From NCBI GenBank assembly GCA_025349905.2, contig MU624890.1, forward strand, positions 1-18,531: DNA of 18,531 nt. Direction: 5' to 3'. Under the pieces are notes generated by a model, which saw only the letters and a list, made by a program, of their open reading frames with translations, did not search any database and was not told the DNA's origin. Made by a program: the position numbers and the translations under genes. Source of the DNA: Blastocladiella britannica. Taxonomy: Eukaryota > Blastocladiomycota > Blastocladiomycetes > Blastocladiales > Blastocladiaceae. Positions 1-7,707 of the stretch are shown in pieces (positions within the stretch are counted from its first letter, which is position 1; each line of letters begins with the position of its first letter).

Positions 1-218
1 GCAAATCCGAGGCCGACATGGCCTGGTGCAGCCTGTACCACGAGTGGGCGACCCGACGGATGCGTGCGGCGGCGGAGGCGGGTGTGGCGTGGGACCCCAA
101 GCTGGTCGCCGCGGTAGAGAGCCTTGTCGGCGCGCGGGCTGACGCGCAAAAGGCGAAGTCAGTGGCCAAGATCATGGCGGCCGAGACGGCGGCGGCCAAG
201 GCGGCGGCGTCGCCGTAG
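1..218 (+). CDS. 3' end of an unidentified protein (partial)
   Basis: The reading frame is open from the left edge of the window (codons start at position 3) to a TAG at 216-218, giving about 71 C-terminal residues. The visible part has Trp- and Arg-containing helical sequence (MAWCSLYHEWATRRM near residue 6) and then an Ala/Lys-rich tail ending in AAAKAAASP, which looks like an amphipathic or coiled helix. No catalytic motif is visible and I do not recognise the family. Codon use is strongly GC3-rich like the other genes here, which supports real coding. The ATG at 18 is probably internal because the frame stays open upstream of it. A run of ten C residues follows ten bases after the stop. 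Confidence 0.6.
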   Translation, partial: KSEADMAWCSLYHEWATRRMRAAAEAGVAWDPKLVAAVESLVGARADAQKAKSVAKIMAAETAAAKAAASP

Positions 219-1070
219 ATGTTGTTTCCCCCCCCCCTTTTCTTTCTCGGAGCCAAAAACGGTATCCACTCTCTGCTGCACCAGTCACACAATTGGTGTA
301 GTGCCCGCATAGCGGACGAGATTGCCAGTGAGATGGAAACTTCAAAGCCCACTCAGCCGTGTGATTCGAAATGCATTAAATTAAGATCTTTTCGTTCGCT
401 TTGCTCGCTCAAACGATTGCTGGCTCCTGACAGTCGTTAAAGTATCACACCACGTCTGACAGCAAGGAAAAAAAAGCAAGTAAAAAAAAATATATATATA
501 TAATCTTCATTTACACTTAACGCGATCCCACCAGCCAATCTCCCCCTCAGGATCAACATGATTGACTTCCAGCACTGCCACGCCATACTCCAGTACTTTG
601 AGCACGTCAGGAACTTTGGTTTCGGGCGAAAAACTGAGCATTACATTGCACGCAAGCATTTTCTGAGGAACCATTGCACATGAGGCACGAAGTGATACAT
701 TCACTTGGAGCCTATCCATCTTAACTATTGTTTATACGGCTTTGAGGAGCAATCAGCGGGCTTAATGAGGTGCGCTGCAGCTACTGGGGACAATTTGCGC
801 GATGGAGAAGACAGCCAAGGAATCCAAAATAGCAATGAGGTGATTTTGACAGCTGAAGTGCAAACCAAAGCCTCCTGCTCAAGTTAAATAAAATGCATTG
901 GCCGGCATGGTGGAGATTGGTAGTGTGAGACGTGTGAATACAATAAACGAGCAAGGGGAAATGGTCACACTTATTGGCCTGTTTACCAGCAAAAATTGTA
1001 GCGACGATTTGGGTTTTAAGAATATAATTGAAATTTGTTGGCTAGACTATGCAGAAAAGGCATATATTTG
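219..1070. other. Gene-poor intergenic region between two convergent genes
   Basis: These 852 bp separate the 3' end of the left-edge gene from the 3' end of the F-box gene. I see a C10 tract at 228-237 followed by a T-rich stretch, an A9 run at 482-490 joined to (TA)6 at 491-502, and AT-rich sequence at 1000-1070 that probably forms the F-box gene's 3' untranslated region. An AATAAA lies near 886 on the plus strand. No tRNA, rRNA or transposase is apparent. The plus-strand ORFs at 219-440, 705-887 and 898-1170 have poor codon bias and no recognisable domain. The only segment with some coding look is the minus-strand ORF at 507-719, listed separately. Confidence 0.6.
507..719 (-). CDS. Doubtful small ORF, 70 aa, or gene relic
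   Basis: An ATG-initiated minus-strand frame of 70 codons reads as mixed hydrophobic and acidic sequence without low complexity, ending in GEIGWWDRVKCK. An AT-rich stretch with (TA)6 lies immediately downstream and could act in 3' end formation. Against it, codon use is not GC3-biased like the other genes, no domain is recognisable and there is no clear TATA box upstream. It could be a decayed gene fragment, since damaged genes occur elsewhere in this window, or chance. I assign no function. Confidence 0.22.
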   Translation of the reverse strand: MDRLQVNVSLRASCAMVPQKMLACNVMLSFSPETKVPDVLKVLEYGVAVLEVNHVDPEGEIGWWDRVKCK

Positions 1071-2954
1071 CTATATCTCCAGGTACCCCAATCCACGCCG
1101 GACATCAGCCAGCAACTGCTTGACTCGAGGATCAGCAAACTCGCTCTCATGCCACATTTCCACCAAGTAATCCCCAATCGCAACGTCAAACCACCTCTGG
1201 ATCTTGTCGCGTTCACCCCAGACCGGATCCGATTCCACGCCACTCAACTGGTACGCATGCAGCACCAGCAAGATGGGCTCAAACTCTGTAAAATGGTACT
1301 CGGGCACGATTTCAAAGTCTTGGGCTCGAGCCATCCATGGACCAAGTCCGCGATCGGCCAGGAGCACCAGAAGATCGAAGCGGCGCAGCTTGGATGCGGC
1401 TGTGGCGATGTTTGCCATCAGCTGCAGCTGTTCGCGTCGGATCTTGCACATGCAATGCATGTCTTCATCGCAATATACGGTGGTCGAGGCGGCAAGGGAC
1501 ATGAGCTGGTCGATCAGAGAGGAATCGAGGGTGGGCGCTCGTACGACAAGGGACTTGAGCAGCGCATAAGTCACTTGCAGCGCCAGGTGGTCCGTCTCGG
1601 TGGTGATCAGCGAAACCAAATGAGGCACTAGCTCGGGATCATCAACGAGGAGCTCGGTGTTGTGGTCCGCTGCCGCCCAAGCAGCCAGCGCAGCCAGGGT
1701 CGCGCACCGTACGCGACGGCTGAGCGTCTCGGACTTTTGGTACATTCGTAGCAGCAGGGTGTGCGCACCGGCGTCCAGCGCCACGTCGGCGACGGCCCGC
1801 GTCGGCCAGCCAAGAATACGGCCGATGGCCAGCACCGCGTACTCGACCGCCTTGTCGTGCTCGCAGGTCGCCAGCGCCATCAAGTACGGCATGAGCCCTC
1901 GAGCCCGTGCGGCTTGCAGGTTGTTGCTCTTGACCATGTCCTCAGCCTCAAGAGCCGTCATTTCCTCTGGCCAGCCAAATGCAAGCTCGTATTTGCCGTC
2001 GTCATAGTTTCCAGAAATGGGGTATTCCACTTGCTCTTCCTGGCAATCGATTTCAAGGTCCGAGTTGCTAAATGAAGTGCGGAGGACGCGGGTGAGGGTC
2101 CGCGCCAGTGCTGCGGCAGCGCTGCCGTATTTGGCGCAAGTGCCAGCGTCAAACGACCGAACGATAGCAGCGACAACGTCATCGCGCAGTGTGGGTGGGA
2201 CCAATGCCGTGTGTGCGAGTAATTCAAAGGAGACCGAGAGCTCGTTCAGCGCAAATTCCACCAATTGCGCCGTTTCGGGGGTCAGCGGCGGCACCAGGCA
2301 CGTGTTGATAAGGAAAGCAGCCCACTCGGCGCTCCAGTTGGGATGACGCAGTTTGGTGAGGAGCCGTTCTTCCACTGAGCCCGCAAACGCATTGCCAGTT
2401 GCGGCAAGGGCAGCAGCGACGGTGCATATGCGCTCGGGCTCGGTCATGGTATCAGTCAGAACCAAGTCAAATGTGAATGCAGGATCGCTTGCACCGAGCT
2501 TGACCATCAGCGGCACCGCCCACGCCGATCGAGGTTGCATATGGGCCAAGACCAGTTTTGTGATACGGATAGCAGTCATTTGTAGCCCACACTGGTAAAT
2601 GTAAGCCGCGAGCGTCGTCCAGAGCAGTGTTTCGTCGTTGATTTGCATACAAATCAGCCTGGACACTTGGTCTACGAGCGTGCCCATCAGGTCCGCGTGG
2701 CTGCTGCGGGGACGGTGCGTTTTGAACCACTGGCACACTCGGCCAATCTGTGAGAGCGCGCGCGAATACCATGCCGCGTCGCCCGAGAGGACTGCCAGTC
2801 GAGCGTTGAGGCGCCGGCGCACACTCGGCAGCACAGAGACAGCGCGAGTCGCTCGGGATGCGTTGCGCAGGCATACAATGTCGCGGTCCTTTAAGTACAC
2901 TGCAATGGACGGGAACACGTCGTCAGGCAGCCGTTCGAGAGGCGATAAAAGCAT
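1071..2954 (-). CDS. F-box protein with ARM/HEAT-like repeats
   Basis: A single uninterrupted frame of 627 codons. Residues about 5-40 (LERLPDDVFPSIAVYLKDRD and following) match the F-box pattern of Leu-Pro-Asp at the start and hydrophobic helices. F-box proteins normally bind Skp1 and bring substrates to an SCF ubiquitin ligase. The rest is helical. Residues about 346-470 contain units such as GLMPYLMALAT, AGAHTLLLRMY and LVPHLVSLIT, spaced like armadillo/HEAT repeats and expected to form a protein-binding solenoid. The C-terminal third is rich in Trp, Asp and Glu. Unlike most neighbours it has no intron. The ATG follows AAGAACAAA and I see no good TATA box upstream. The F-box call is moderately firm, the ARM assignment is inference from repeat spacing, and the target is unknown. 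Confidence 0.8.
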   Translation of the reverse strand: MLLSPLERLPDDVFPSIAVYLKDRDIVCLRNASRATRAVSVLPSVRRRLNARLAVLSGDAAWYSRALSQIGRVCQWFKTHRPRSSHADLMGTLVDQVSRLICMQINDETLLWTTLAAYIYQCGLQMTAIRITKLVLAHMQPRSAWAVPLMVKLGASDPAFTFDLVLTDTMTEPERICTVAAALAATGNAFAGSVEERLLTKLRHPNWSAEWAAFLINTCLVPPLTPETAQLVEFALNELSVSFELLAHTALVPPTLRDDVVAAIVRSFDAGTCAKYGSAAAALARTLTRVLRTSFSNSDLEIDCQEEQVEYPISGNYDDGKYELAFGWPEEMTALEAEDMVKSNNLQAARARGLMPYLMALATCEHDKAVEYAVLAIGRILGWPTRAVADVALDAGAHTLLLRMYQKSETLSRRVRCATLAALAAWAAADHNTELLVDDPELVPHLVSLITTETDHLALQVTYALLKSLVVRAPTLDSSLIDQLMSLAASTTVYCDEDMHCMCKIRREQLQLMANIATAASKLRRFDLLVLLADRGLGPWMARAQDFEIVPEYHFTEFEPILLVLHAYQLSGVESDPVWGERDKIQRWFDVAIGDYLVEMWHESEFADPRVKQLLADVRRGLGYLEI

Positions 2955-3431
2955 TTTGTTCTTTTGAAGAGGAACAGTGACGCATTGCGAAGAACGATAC
3001 GATCCACGGTGTCAAACTACCGCCTCGACTCGTCGACAAGCTCTACGCTTGCGATCGCGGATCTCGCCGTGGATCACCATGAGCTCCACATTCAGCTCGG
3101 CCGCGGTATCGGCATGTAACGACCATTTCATGATGGATCTCGGGGAGCGCGTTTATCATCGCTATTCGTCCGGCAGTGCGGAAAAAGTATTCGCGCTCGT
3201 CGGCCTGCAGAATGCAGCGTTCGGTTATGATCAATTGGGAAATAATTGGTAAATGCATAGATGCTATCTAGCAGAAGCCACGGGGATCGGCGCCCCCACG
3301 CGCGATCTCTGCGGCAATAGAGCTTCAGGTGGTGTGCGTGGGGGATGCTGCTTCATCTGGCACTTTTGTACCGTCATTTTGGTGTTGGAATGGTGCAGCA
3401 TCCTCCTTCACAATGAAAAACAAAAACAAAA
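2955..3431. other. Intergenic region upstream of the F-box gene
   Basis: These 477 bp lie between the divergent F-box gene and the damaged ankyrin-like gene, and should hold both promoters. No convincing TATA box is visible on either strand. A minus-strand stretch at about 3020-3130 has GC3-rich codons (ATG then KWSLHADTAAELNVEL) and reads for about 38 residues to a TGA, but no complete gene can be built around it. It may be a relic exon or chance. No RNA gene is recognised. Confidence 0.4.
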
Positions 3432-3828
3432 ATGCACATTCCGACTCTCGTACTCGACCGCATTTTCTGCCACGTCGTTGGCGCCAATGTCGAATCAACG
3501 ACGTGCCCCGATGACTGGTTCTCGTGCTTGATGGTAGACGTGCCGCGGACGCGATATATGCGCATGGTGTTGCGTCAGTGCGCCGCATTTTCGATCCTCG
3601 AGCCCGACGACAAACCGGCCAGCCTGCCGTTGCTCAGCATCTGGATATTACTGATGTGGGACGAGCTCGACCTGAACGAAATTCATATGTCCACGGTCTC
3701 TCACAACCAGCTCGAGCACTTTAACTGGTTATGCCAGCAGCCTCGATTTGCTCCAGTGGTGGTCTGAGCGGCCCGCGTTGCTTGTGAGGCAGAACCAAAC
3801 GTTGGTGCGAGAGGTCACTGAGGCTGCT

Positions 3829-3865
3829 CTGTACCTGTGACGATCAGCCGATGTCACAGGTACAG
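3829..3865. repeat. Stem-loop H1, 13-bp perfect inverted repeat
   Basis: CTGTACCTGTGAC at 3829-3841 is the exact reverse complement of GTCACAGGTACAG at 3853-3865. Inside, ATC (3843-3845) can pair with GAT (3850-3852) after a single bulged G, leaving a 4-nt loop. It lies in the non-coding or intronic part of the damaged ankyrin-like gene and contains the stop of its second segment. Confidence 0.9.
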
Positions 3866-3882
3866 CGTTGGGGAAACGCTGT
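3862..3882. repeat. Stem-loop H2, 8-bp inverted repeat overlapping H1
   Basis: ACAGCGTT at 3862-3869 pairs perfectly with AACGCTGT at 3875-3882 across a 5-nt GGGGA loop. Its left arm shares bases 3862-3865 with the right arm of H1, so the two full stems cannot form at once. The pairing is read directly from the sequence; any switching role is speculation. Confidence 0.85.
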
Positions 3883-3903
3883 TTGCTTATAATATAGTGG
3901 CAC

Positions 3904-3940
3904 TCGCGACAAGACCAACCTCTTTGGTTCTCTGTCGCGA
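3904..3940. repeat. Stem-loop H3, long imperfect inverted repeat
   Basis: TCGCGACA at 3904-3911 pairs with TGTCGCGA at 3933-3940. The stem continues with two further pairs and then ACCAA (3914-3918) against TTGGT (3924-3928), interrupted only by single-base bulges, with a 5-nt loop. That is about 15 paired positions. A TATAATATA stretch lies between H2 and H3 at about 3888-3896. Confidence 0.8.
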
Positions 3941-4376
3941 TTCAATTGTTTGGCAAGCATATATATTTTCTAAATCCTTCCACGGACCGCAGTGCCCCTC
4001 CAGCAGTCGTTACAGTACCATGACCATCCGTCGTTTGCCACGGCGTGGACCACCATGGTGCATAAACTTGGGATCGACCTGTGCACTCCCTCAAAATTGG
4101 CGGACCAGGTGCTTCGGAATGATCAGCACACCAAGACCTCCCATTCCATTATGATTGATTGTTTTGAATGGATCGCTGCCAATGTCGGCGGTGTGATCCA
4201 GCTATCTCTGGTGGTGTTTGCGCGGTTCTTGCAACCAGAGCCGCACTCTTACACTGCGCGGCGCCTGCTCGACTGGCTGGCGGCCCATGATTCCATGGTT
4301 GCCGTTCCAGCACTGGACGATGCGGCGCTTAAGGCTCGGTGGGATGCGATACGGCGCGCTGCTCGGCTGGTGTGCA

Positions 4377-4382
4377 AATAAA
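4377..4382 (+). terminator. Poly(A) signal AATAAA
   Basis: A canonical AATAAA overlaps the TAA stop of the ankyrin-like gene and is followed by an AT-rich stretch and a T8 run. The convergent FAHD1-like gene ends only 30 bp further on, so the two 3' untranslated regions must overlap. Confidence 0.5.
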
Positions 4383-4411
4383 ATATATAATCTTTTTTTT
4401 CATTGGGCTGC

Positions 4412-5202
4412 TTACAGCGCGGCATCGACGTGACGGCCCTGGACGGACCACTCGCCGTGCAAGACGGTCTGGTCGCCGTCCTCGACCGCGCACTCGACCT
4501 TGTCTCCCGGCTTGATGGACGCGACGCCCTTGGGCGTGCCGGTGAGAATCACGTCGCCCTCCTCGAGCGTCATGATCTGCGAGATGTGCGAGATCAAGCG
4601 CGGAATGCTGTGGTTCTTTCTTTTCGTTAGTCTCTTCGTCAAACAAAATCAACAAAATGAGAATTAAACTGACCCAAAGATAAAGTCCTGGGTGGTCCCG
4701 TCCTGGCGCATGGCGCCGTTGACTTTCAGCCACAGCCGCAAGTTGTGCGGGTCGCGGACCGCCAGCGCGGGGATCATGTCGGTGGTGGGCGTGAAATCGT
4801 CGAACCCTTTGGCCACCGACCACGGGTGTCCCGCCTTCTTGGCCGCGTCCTGGAGATCGCGCGCCGTCAGGTCAATCGCCAGCGTGTATCCTTGGACGTG
4901 GGCCATGGCCGCGGCCTCGGTAACACGCGACGCGCGTTTGCCAATCACCACACCGAGTTCGACTATTGTGTTCCATTTAGTTTGTGTGTCTGAATATACG
5001 CCATAATACGGTTACCTTCATGGTGCACGTCGCACTGCTCGGGAATCGTGATGGGCCGGCCGACGGGGCAGTACGACGACGTTGGCTTGAGGAACATCAT
5101 GGGCTTGCTGGGAACCGCGTTGCCCAGCTCCTTGGCGTGGTCGGCAAAGTTGCGGCCAATCGCCACGATCTTGCGGCCAGTTGTACGGAAGGCGGACGAC
5201 AT
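4412..5202 (-). CDS. FAHD1-type fumarylacetoacetate hydrolase family protein
   Basis: Three exons, 5016-5202, 4674-4962 and 4620 excluded to 4412-4619, join in frame to 684 nt (227 aa), close to the usual FAHD1 length. Introns are 4963-5015 (53 nt, GTAACC donor) and 4620-4673 (54 nt, GTCAGT donor, CTAAC branch site). Family marks are [13 protein letters not shown] near the start, the substrate-loop KPTSSY, the metal ligands in [12 protein letters not shown] (the V-E-L is created by splicing intron 1), Asp in [12 protein letters not shown], and [14 protein letters not shown] near the C-terminus. Members hydrolyse acylpyruvates and/or decarboxylate oxaloacetate using Mg2+, often in mitochondria. 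The N-terminus is short, so targeting is uncertain. The acceptor of intron 2 could also be 4 nt further on, but only the chosen one keeps frame. It follows the SAHH gene in tandem with a 235-bp gap. Confidence 0.92.
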
Positions 5203-5262
5203 TTATGAATTTTATGGATGTGCTTTTTCTTCAACAAACGTCGGAAGAGACAGTCGCGCCTA

Positions 5263-5268
5263 GTTATA
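5263..5268 (-). promoter_or_regulatory. Possible TATA element of the FAHD1-like gene
   Basis: TATAAC on the minus strand lies about 60 bp upstream of the ATG at 5202, in AT-rich sequence. Spacing fits a fungal TATA box but the match is not canonical. Confidence 0.35.
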
Positions 5269-5437
5269 TGGAGGCGGGCACGTTGTACAGTCAGTCAGAG
5301 AGCGCGTCCGGGTCCCATCGGATAGGAGCATGGGCGGCTAGGAACGAGGACCGACCACCGGTGGAAAAAAAGGAGAAATCAGCCGTGTAACTAATTACAT
5401 TTTTGCAACAGCACTCCCACAAAAAAAAAAGGACCGC

Positions 5438-6888
5438 TCAGTAACGGTAGTGGTCGGGCTTGTACGGGCCCTCAGCGGGCACGCCGAGGTAGTCGACCTG
5501 CTTGGTCGAGAGCTTGGCGAGCTTGACGCCGAGCTTGGCCAGGTGGGCGCGGGCAACCTCCTCGTCGAGCTTCTTGGGGAGCATGTGCACGCCGATCGAG
5601 AACTCGCCGGGGGCGGCCTTCCACAGGGCAATCTGGGCCAGGACCTGGTTCGAGAACGAGTTGGACATGACAAACGACGGGTGGCCGGTCGCGCAGCCGA
5701 GGTTGACGAGACGGCCCTCGGCGAGCAGGATGATGTGGTGGCCGGTGGCGAGCAGGTACCGGTCGACCTGGGGCTTGATGTTCACGTGCTCCTTGGCGTT
5801 GGCCTTGAGCCAGGCAACGTCAATCTCAATGTCAAAGTGGCCAATGTTGCACACGATCGCATCGTCCTTCATCTTGAGGAAGTGCTCGGACGTGATGATG
5901 TCGCGGCAGCCGGTGGTGGTCACAAAGATGTTGGCCTCAGCAACGGCAGCCTCCATCGTGGTCACCTCGTAGCCCTCCATGGCGGCCTGGAGCGCGTTGA
6001 TCGGGTCAATCTCGGTCACAATCACGCGCGAGCCCATGCCCTTGAGCGCGGCCGCGCAGCCCTTGCCAACGTCTCCGTAGCCGGCAACAACCGACACCTT
6101 ACCGGCGATCATCACGTCGGTCGCGCGCTTGATGCCGTCAATGAGCGACTCGCGGCAGCCGTACAGGTTGTCGAACTTGGACTTGGTGACCGAGTCGTTG
6201 ACGTTGATGGCGGGCACCTTCAGCTTGCCCTCCTTGACCATCTTGTACAGGTGGTGCACGCCGGTGGTGGTCTCCTCCGAGAGGCCCTTGATGCCTAATT
6301 ATTTGTGTTGGGGATATTTTGGTTGGTTAGTCCACGTGTTGCCTTATTTATCCAGCTCAAAAAAAAAAAAAAAACACATACCAGCAAGGAACTGCGGGTA
6401 CTTCTCGTGGACAATGTTGGTGAGGTCACCTCCGTCGTCGAGGATCATGTTGAGGGGCTTGCCATCCTTGAAGGCCGCCAGCTGCTGCTCAATGCACCAA
6501 ATGTACTCCTCGTCAGTCTCGCCCTTCCAGGCAAAGACGGGGACACCCGACTTGGCAATGGCGGCGGCGGCGTGGTCCTGGGTCGAGAAAATGTTGCACG
6601 ACGACCACGTCACCTCGGCGCCGAGGGCGGTGAGGGTCTCGATGAGCACCGCAGTCTGGATCGTCATGTGCAGGCAGCCGGCAATGCGCGCGCCCTTGAG
6701 GGGCTGCTCGGGGCCGTACTGCTCGCGCAGCTGCATGAGGCCGGGCATCTCGTTCTCGGCCAGCTCGATCTCCTTGCGGCCGAACGACGCGAGACTAATG
6801 TCGGCAACCTATTATATTTTCTTCTTTAGCTTGGACTTATGGTGGCGGTATGGGGGCCAATGGGTACCTTGAACTTGATAGCGGTCAT
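5438..6888 (-). CDS. SAHH: S-adenosylhomocysteine hydrolase (adenosylhomocysteinase)
   Basis: Exons 6868-6888, 6382-6808 and 5438-6294 join to 1305 nt, 434 aa, the normal length of the family. The first exon codes only seven residues (MTAIKFK). Introns are 6809-6867 (59 nt) and 6295-6381 (87 nt, containing a long T run on the coding strand). The enzyme reversibly cleaves S-adenosylhomocysteine to adenosine and homocysteine, which removes inhibition of methyltransferases. Visible landmarks in order are [16 protein letters not shown], the active-site [18 protein letters not shown], the Lys/Asp pair in [13 protein letters not shown], the NAD-binding GYGDVGKG near residue 220, and the C-terminal KPDHYRY that contributes to the neighbouring subunit's NAD site. 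No key residue is missing. Strong codon bias suggests high expression. The enzyme is normally a cytosolic, NAD-dependent tetramer. Confidence 0.98.
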
Positions 6889-6967
6889 TGTGAAATTAAA
6901 AGGTAAACTATGAGGAGAGTTGTTGCTGAGGTACGAAAGAGACGAGGTGGAGTGGGGGAACGCGTCC

Positions 6968-6975
6968 TATTTAAA
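6968..6975 (-). promoter_or_regulatory. TATA-like element of the SAHH gene
   Basis: TATTTAAA on the plus strand (TTTAAATA on the minus strand) sits about 80 bp upstream of the SAHH ATG, the right distance for a TATA box with a short 5' leader. Confidence 0.5.
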
Positions 6976-7247
6976 TGGTGGGCTAGTTGCAACGCGTGCG
7001 TGATCTTGTCGCGCTTGATCGCAGGTTGCCGTCGTGGCATTTTGCTGACATATTCCACTGACTGACTCCTAAATGGTACTTGTCGTTATTTATTTCCCAT
7101 TGGATCCGATTCCAGATCATGCCCATCATTCGATAATTACACTCGAGTATTTGGAGTATTTCGGATAAAGTTCCACAAAATTGACTCAATTCGGGAAATG
7201 AATGCATCGATCCCAACTTAATTACATTTTGAGTGCACTCATTCTCC

Positions 7248-7254
7248 TATAAAG
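7248..7254 (+). promoter_or_regulatory. TATA box of the small SERBP1-like gene
   Basis: TATAAAG lies 73 bp upstream of the ATG at 7327 and is followed by a pyrimidine-rich, then CA-rich leader. This is a near-canonical TATA box. Confidence 0.65.
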
Positions 7255-7326
7255 TGGACCGCTCTCGCCGCTTTTCTTCGACTCTCTTTACAACAATTCA
7301 ATTCAATTCAACTCACACACAAGAAA

Positions 7327-7599
7327 ATGACGCTCCCCAAGACCACTGCTGCTCCCCACGCTGCGCAAAAGGATCGTCACACGGCTCGCAATGGCGCCGA
7401 GCGCGGAGACAAGAAGCAGGGCGGTGGTGCCGCCAACTGGGGTATATATTCATTTATTTTTTACTCTTTTAAAAGTGGTTGATCCACCAGAATCGCTAAC
7501 TTTGATTAATCTTTGAAAGGCACCCTCGACGACATGACGGCCGAGGCCATCGAAGAGCTTCGTGCTGAAGAGGAGGCGGCCAAGGCCAGTGACAAGTAA
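7327..7599 (+). CDS. Small HABP4/SERBP1-like protein, 64 aa
   Basis: Exons 7327-7441 and 7520-7599 join across a 78-nt intron (GTATAT donor, AAAG acceptor) to 195 nt, 64 aa. The spliced protein carries DRHTARNGAERGDKKQGGG, then AANWGTLDDM, then an acidic helix (EAIEELRAEEEAAKA). The order Arg-His-(Ser/Thr), Lys-Lys, Gly-rich, Asn-Trp-Gly, acidic helix is that of the HABP4/PAI-RBP1 (SERBP1, Stm1-like) motif that binds RNA and idle ribosomes. Here it stands almost alone, far shorter than the usual members. The Trp-Gly of the motif is built across the splice junction. A strong TATA box and biased codons suggest good expression. The family call rests on motif order remembered from known members and is not proven; ribosome binding is inference. 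Confidence 0.7.
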
Positions 7600-7707
7600 A
7601 AATCAGAAGCCGAGTGCGGAAGTCCGTTGTGTAAATATATCGTCTCTCTTTTGTCGGATCCGCACTTCTCTTGATACGACGGCACCGTGCTGGAAGAAAA
7701 GAAAATA

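Larger units (their letters stand above)
3432..4381 (+). pseudogene. Disrupted ankyrin-like repeat gene (or a gene with one long intron)
   Basis: Three coding-like segments lie in three different frames. Segment 1 starts at ATG 3432 (MHIPTLVLDRIFCHVVGA, an F-box-like N-terminal helix) and runs to a TGA at 3765. Segment 2, about 3730-3830, reads SLDLLQWWSERPALL, the ankyrin-like unit also seen in the gene at 13452-15228. Segment 3 is open from 3974 to the TAA at 4379-4381 and gives a helical C-terminus. The segment 2-to-3 change could be an intron of 3814-3991 (GTCACT donor; CTAAAT branch-like site; GCAG acceptor). The segment 1-to-2 change has no plausible intron and looks like a frameshift. 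Alternatively one intron 3756-3991 would skip segment 2 and give an intact 237-aa protein. I favour a damaged gene because segment 2 carries the family motif. AATAAA at 4377-4382 overlaps the stop codon. Function unknown; ankyrin-like repeats usually mediate protein binding. Confidence 0.55.
6889..7326. other. Bidirectional promoter region
   Basis: These 438 bp separate the divergent SAHH gene and the small SERBP1-like gene, and hold both promoters. TATA-like elements lie near each end (6968-6975 and 7248-7254). A repeated ATTCA/TTCAA tract at about 7294-7312 lies in the probable 5' leader of the right-hand gene. I see no coding sequence between; the ORF at 6983-7216 has no domain and no codon bias. 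Confidence 0.7.

Noticed and set aside
219..1070. tRNA or other structural RNA gene in the intergenic DNA
   Set aside because: A GATTCGAAAT sequence near 363 resembles a T-loop, but no matching acceptor, D or anticodon arms are present.
898..1170. 90-aa plus-strand ORF
   Set aside because: AT-rich, no codon bias or motif, and it overlaps the 3' end of the F-box gene.
1035..1631. 198-aa plus-strand ORF within the F-box gene
   Set aside because: Antisense to a 627-codon frame with a clear F-box; no recognisable domain.
5450..6298. 282-aa plus-strand ORF opposite the SAHH gene
   Set aside because: It is the antisense shadow of a GC3-rich, highly conserved enzyme gene and has no domain of its own.
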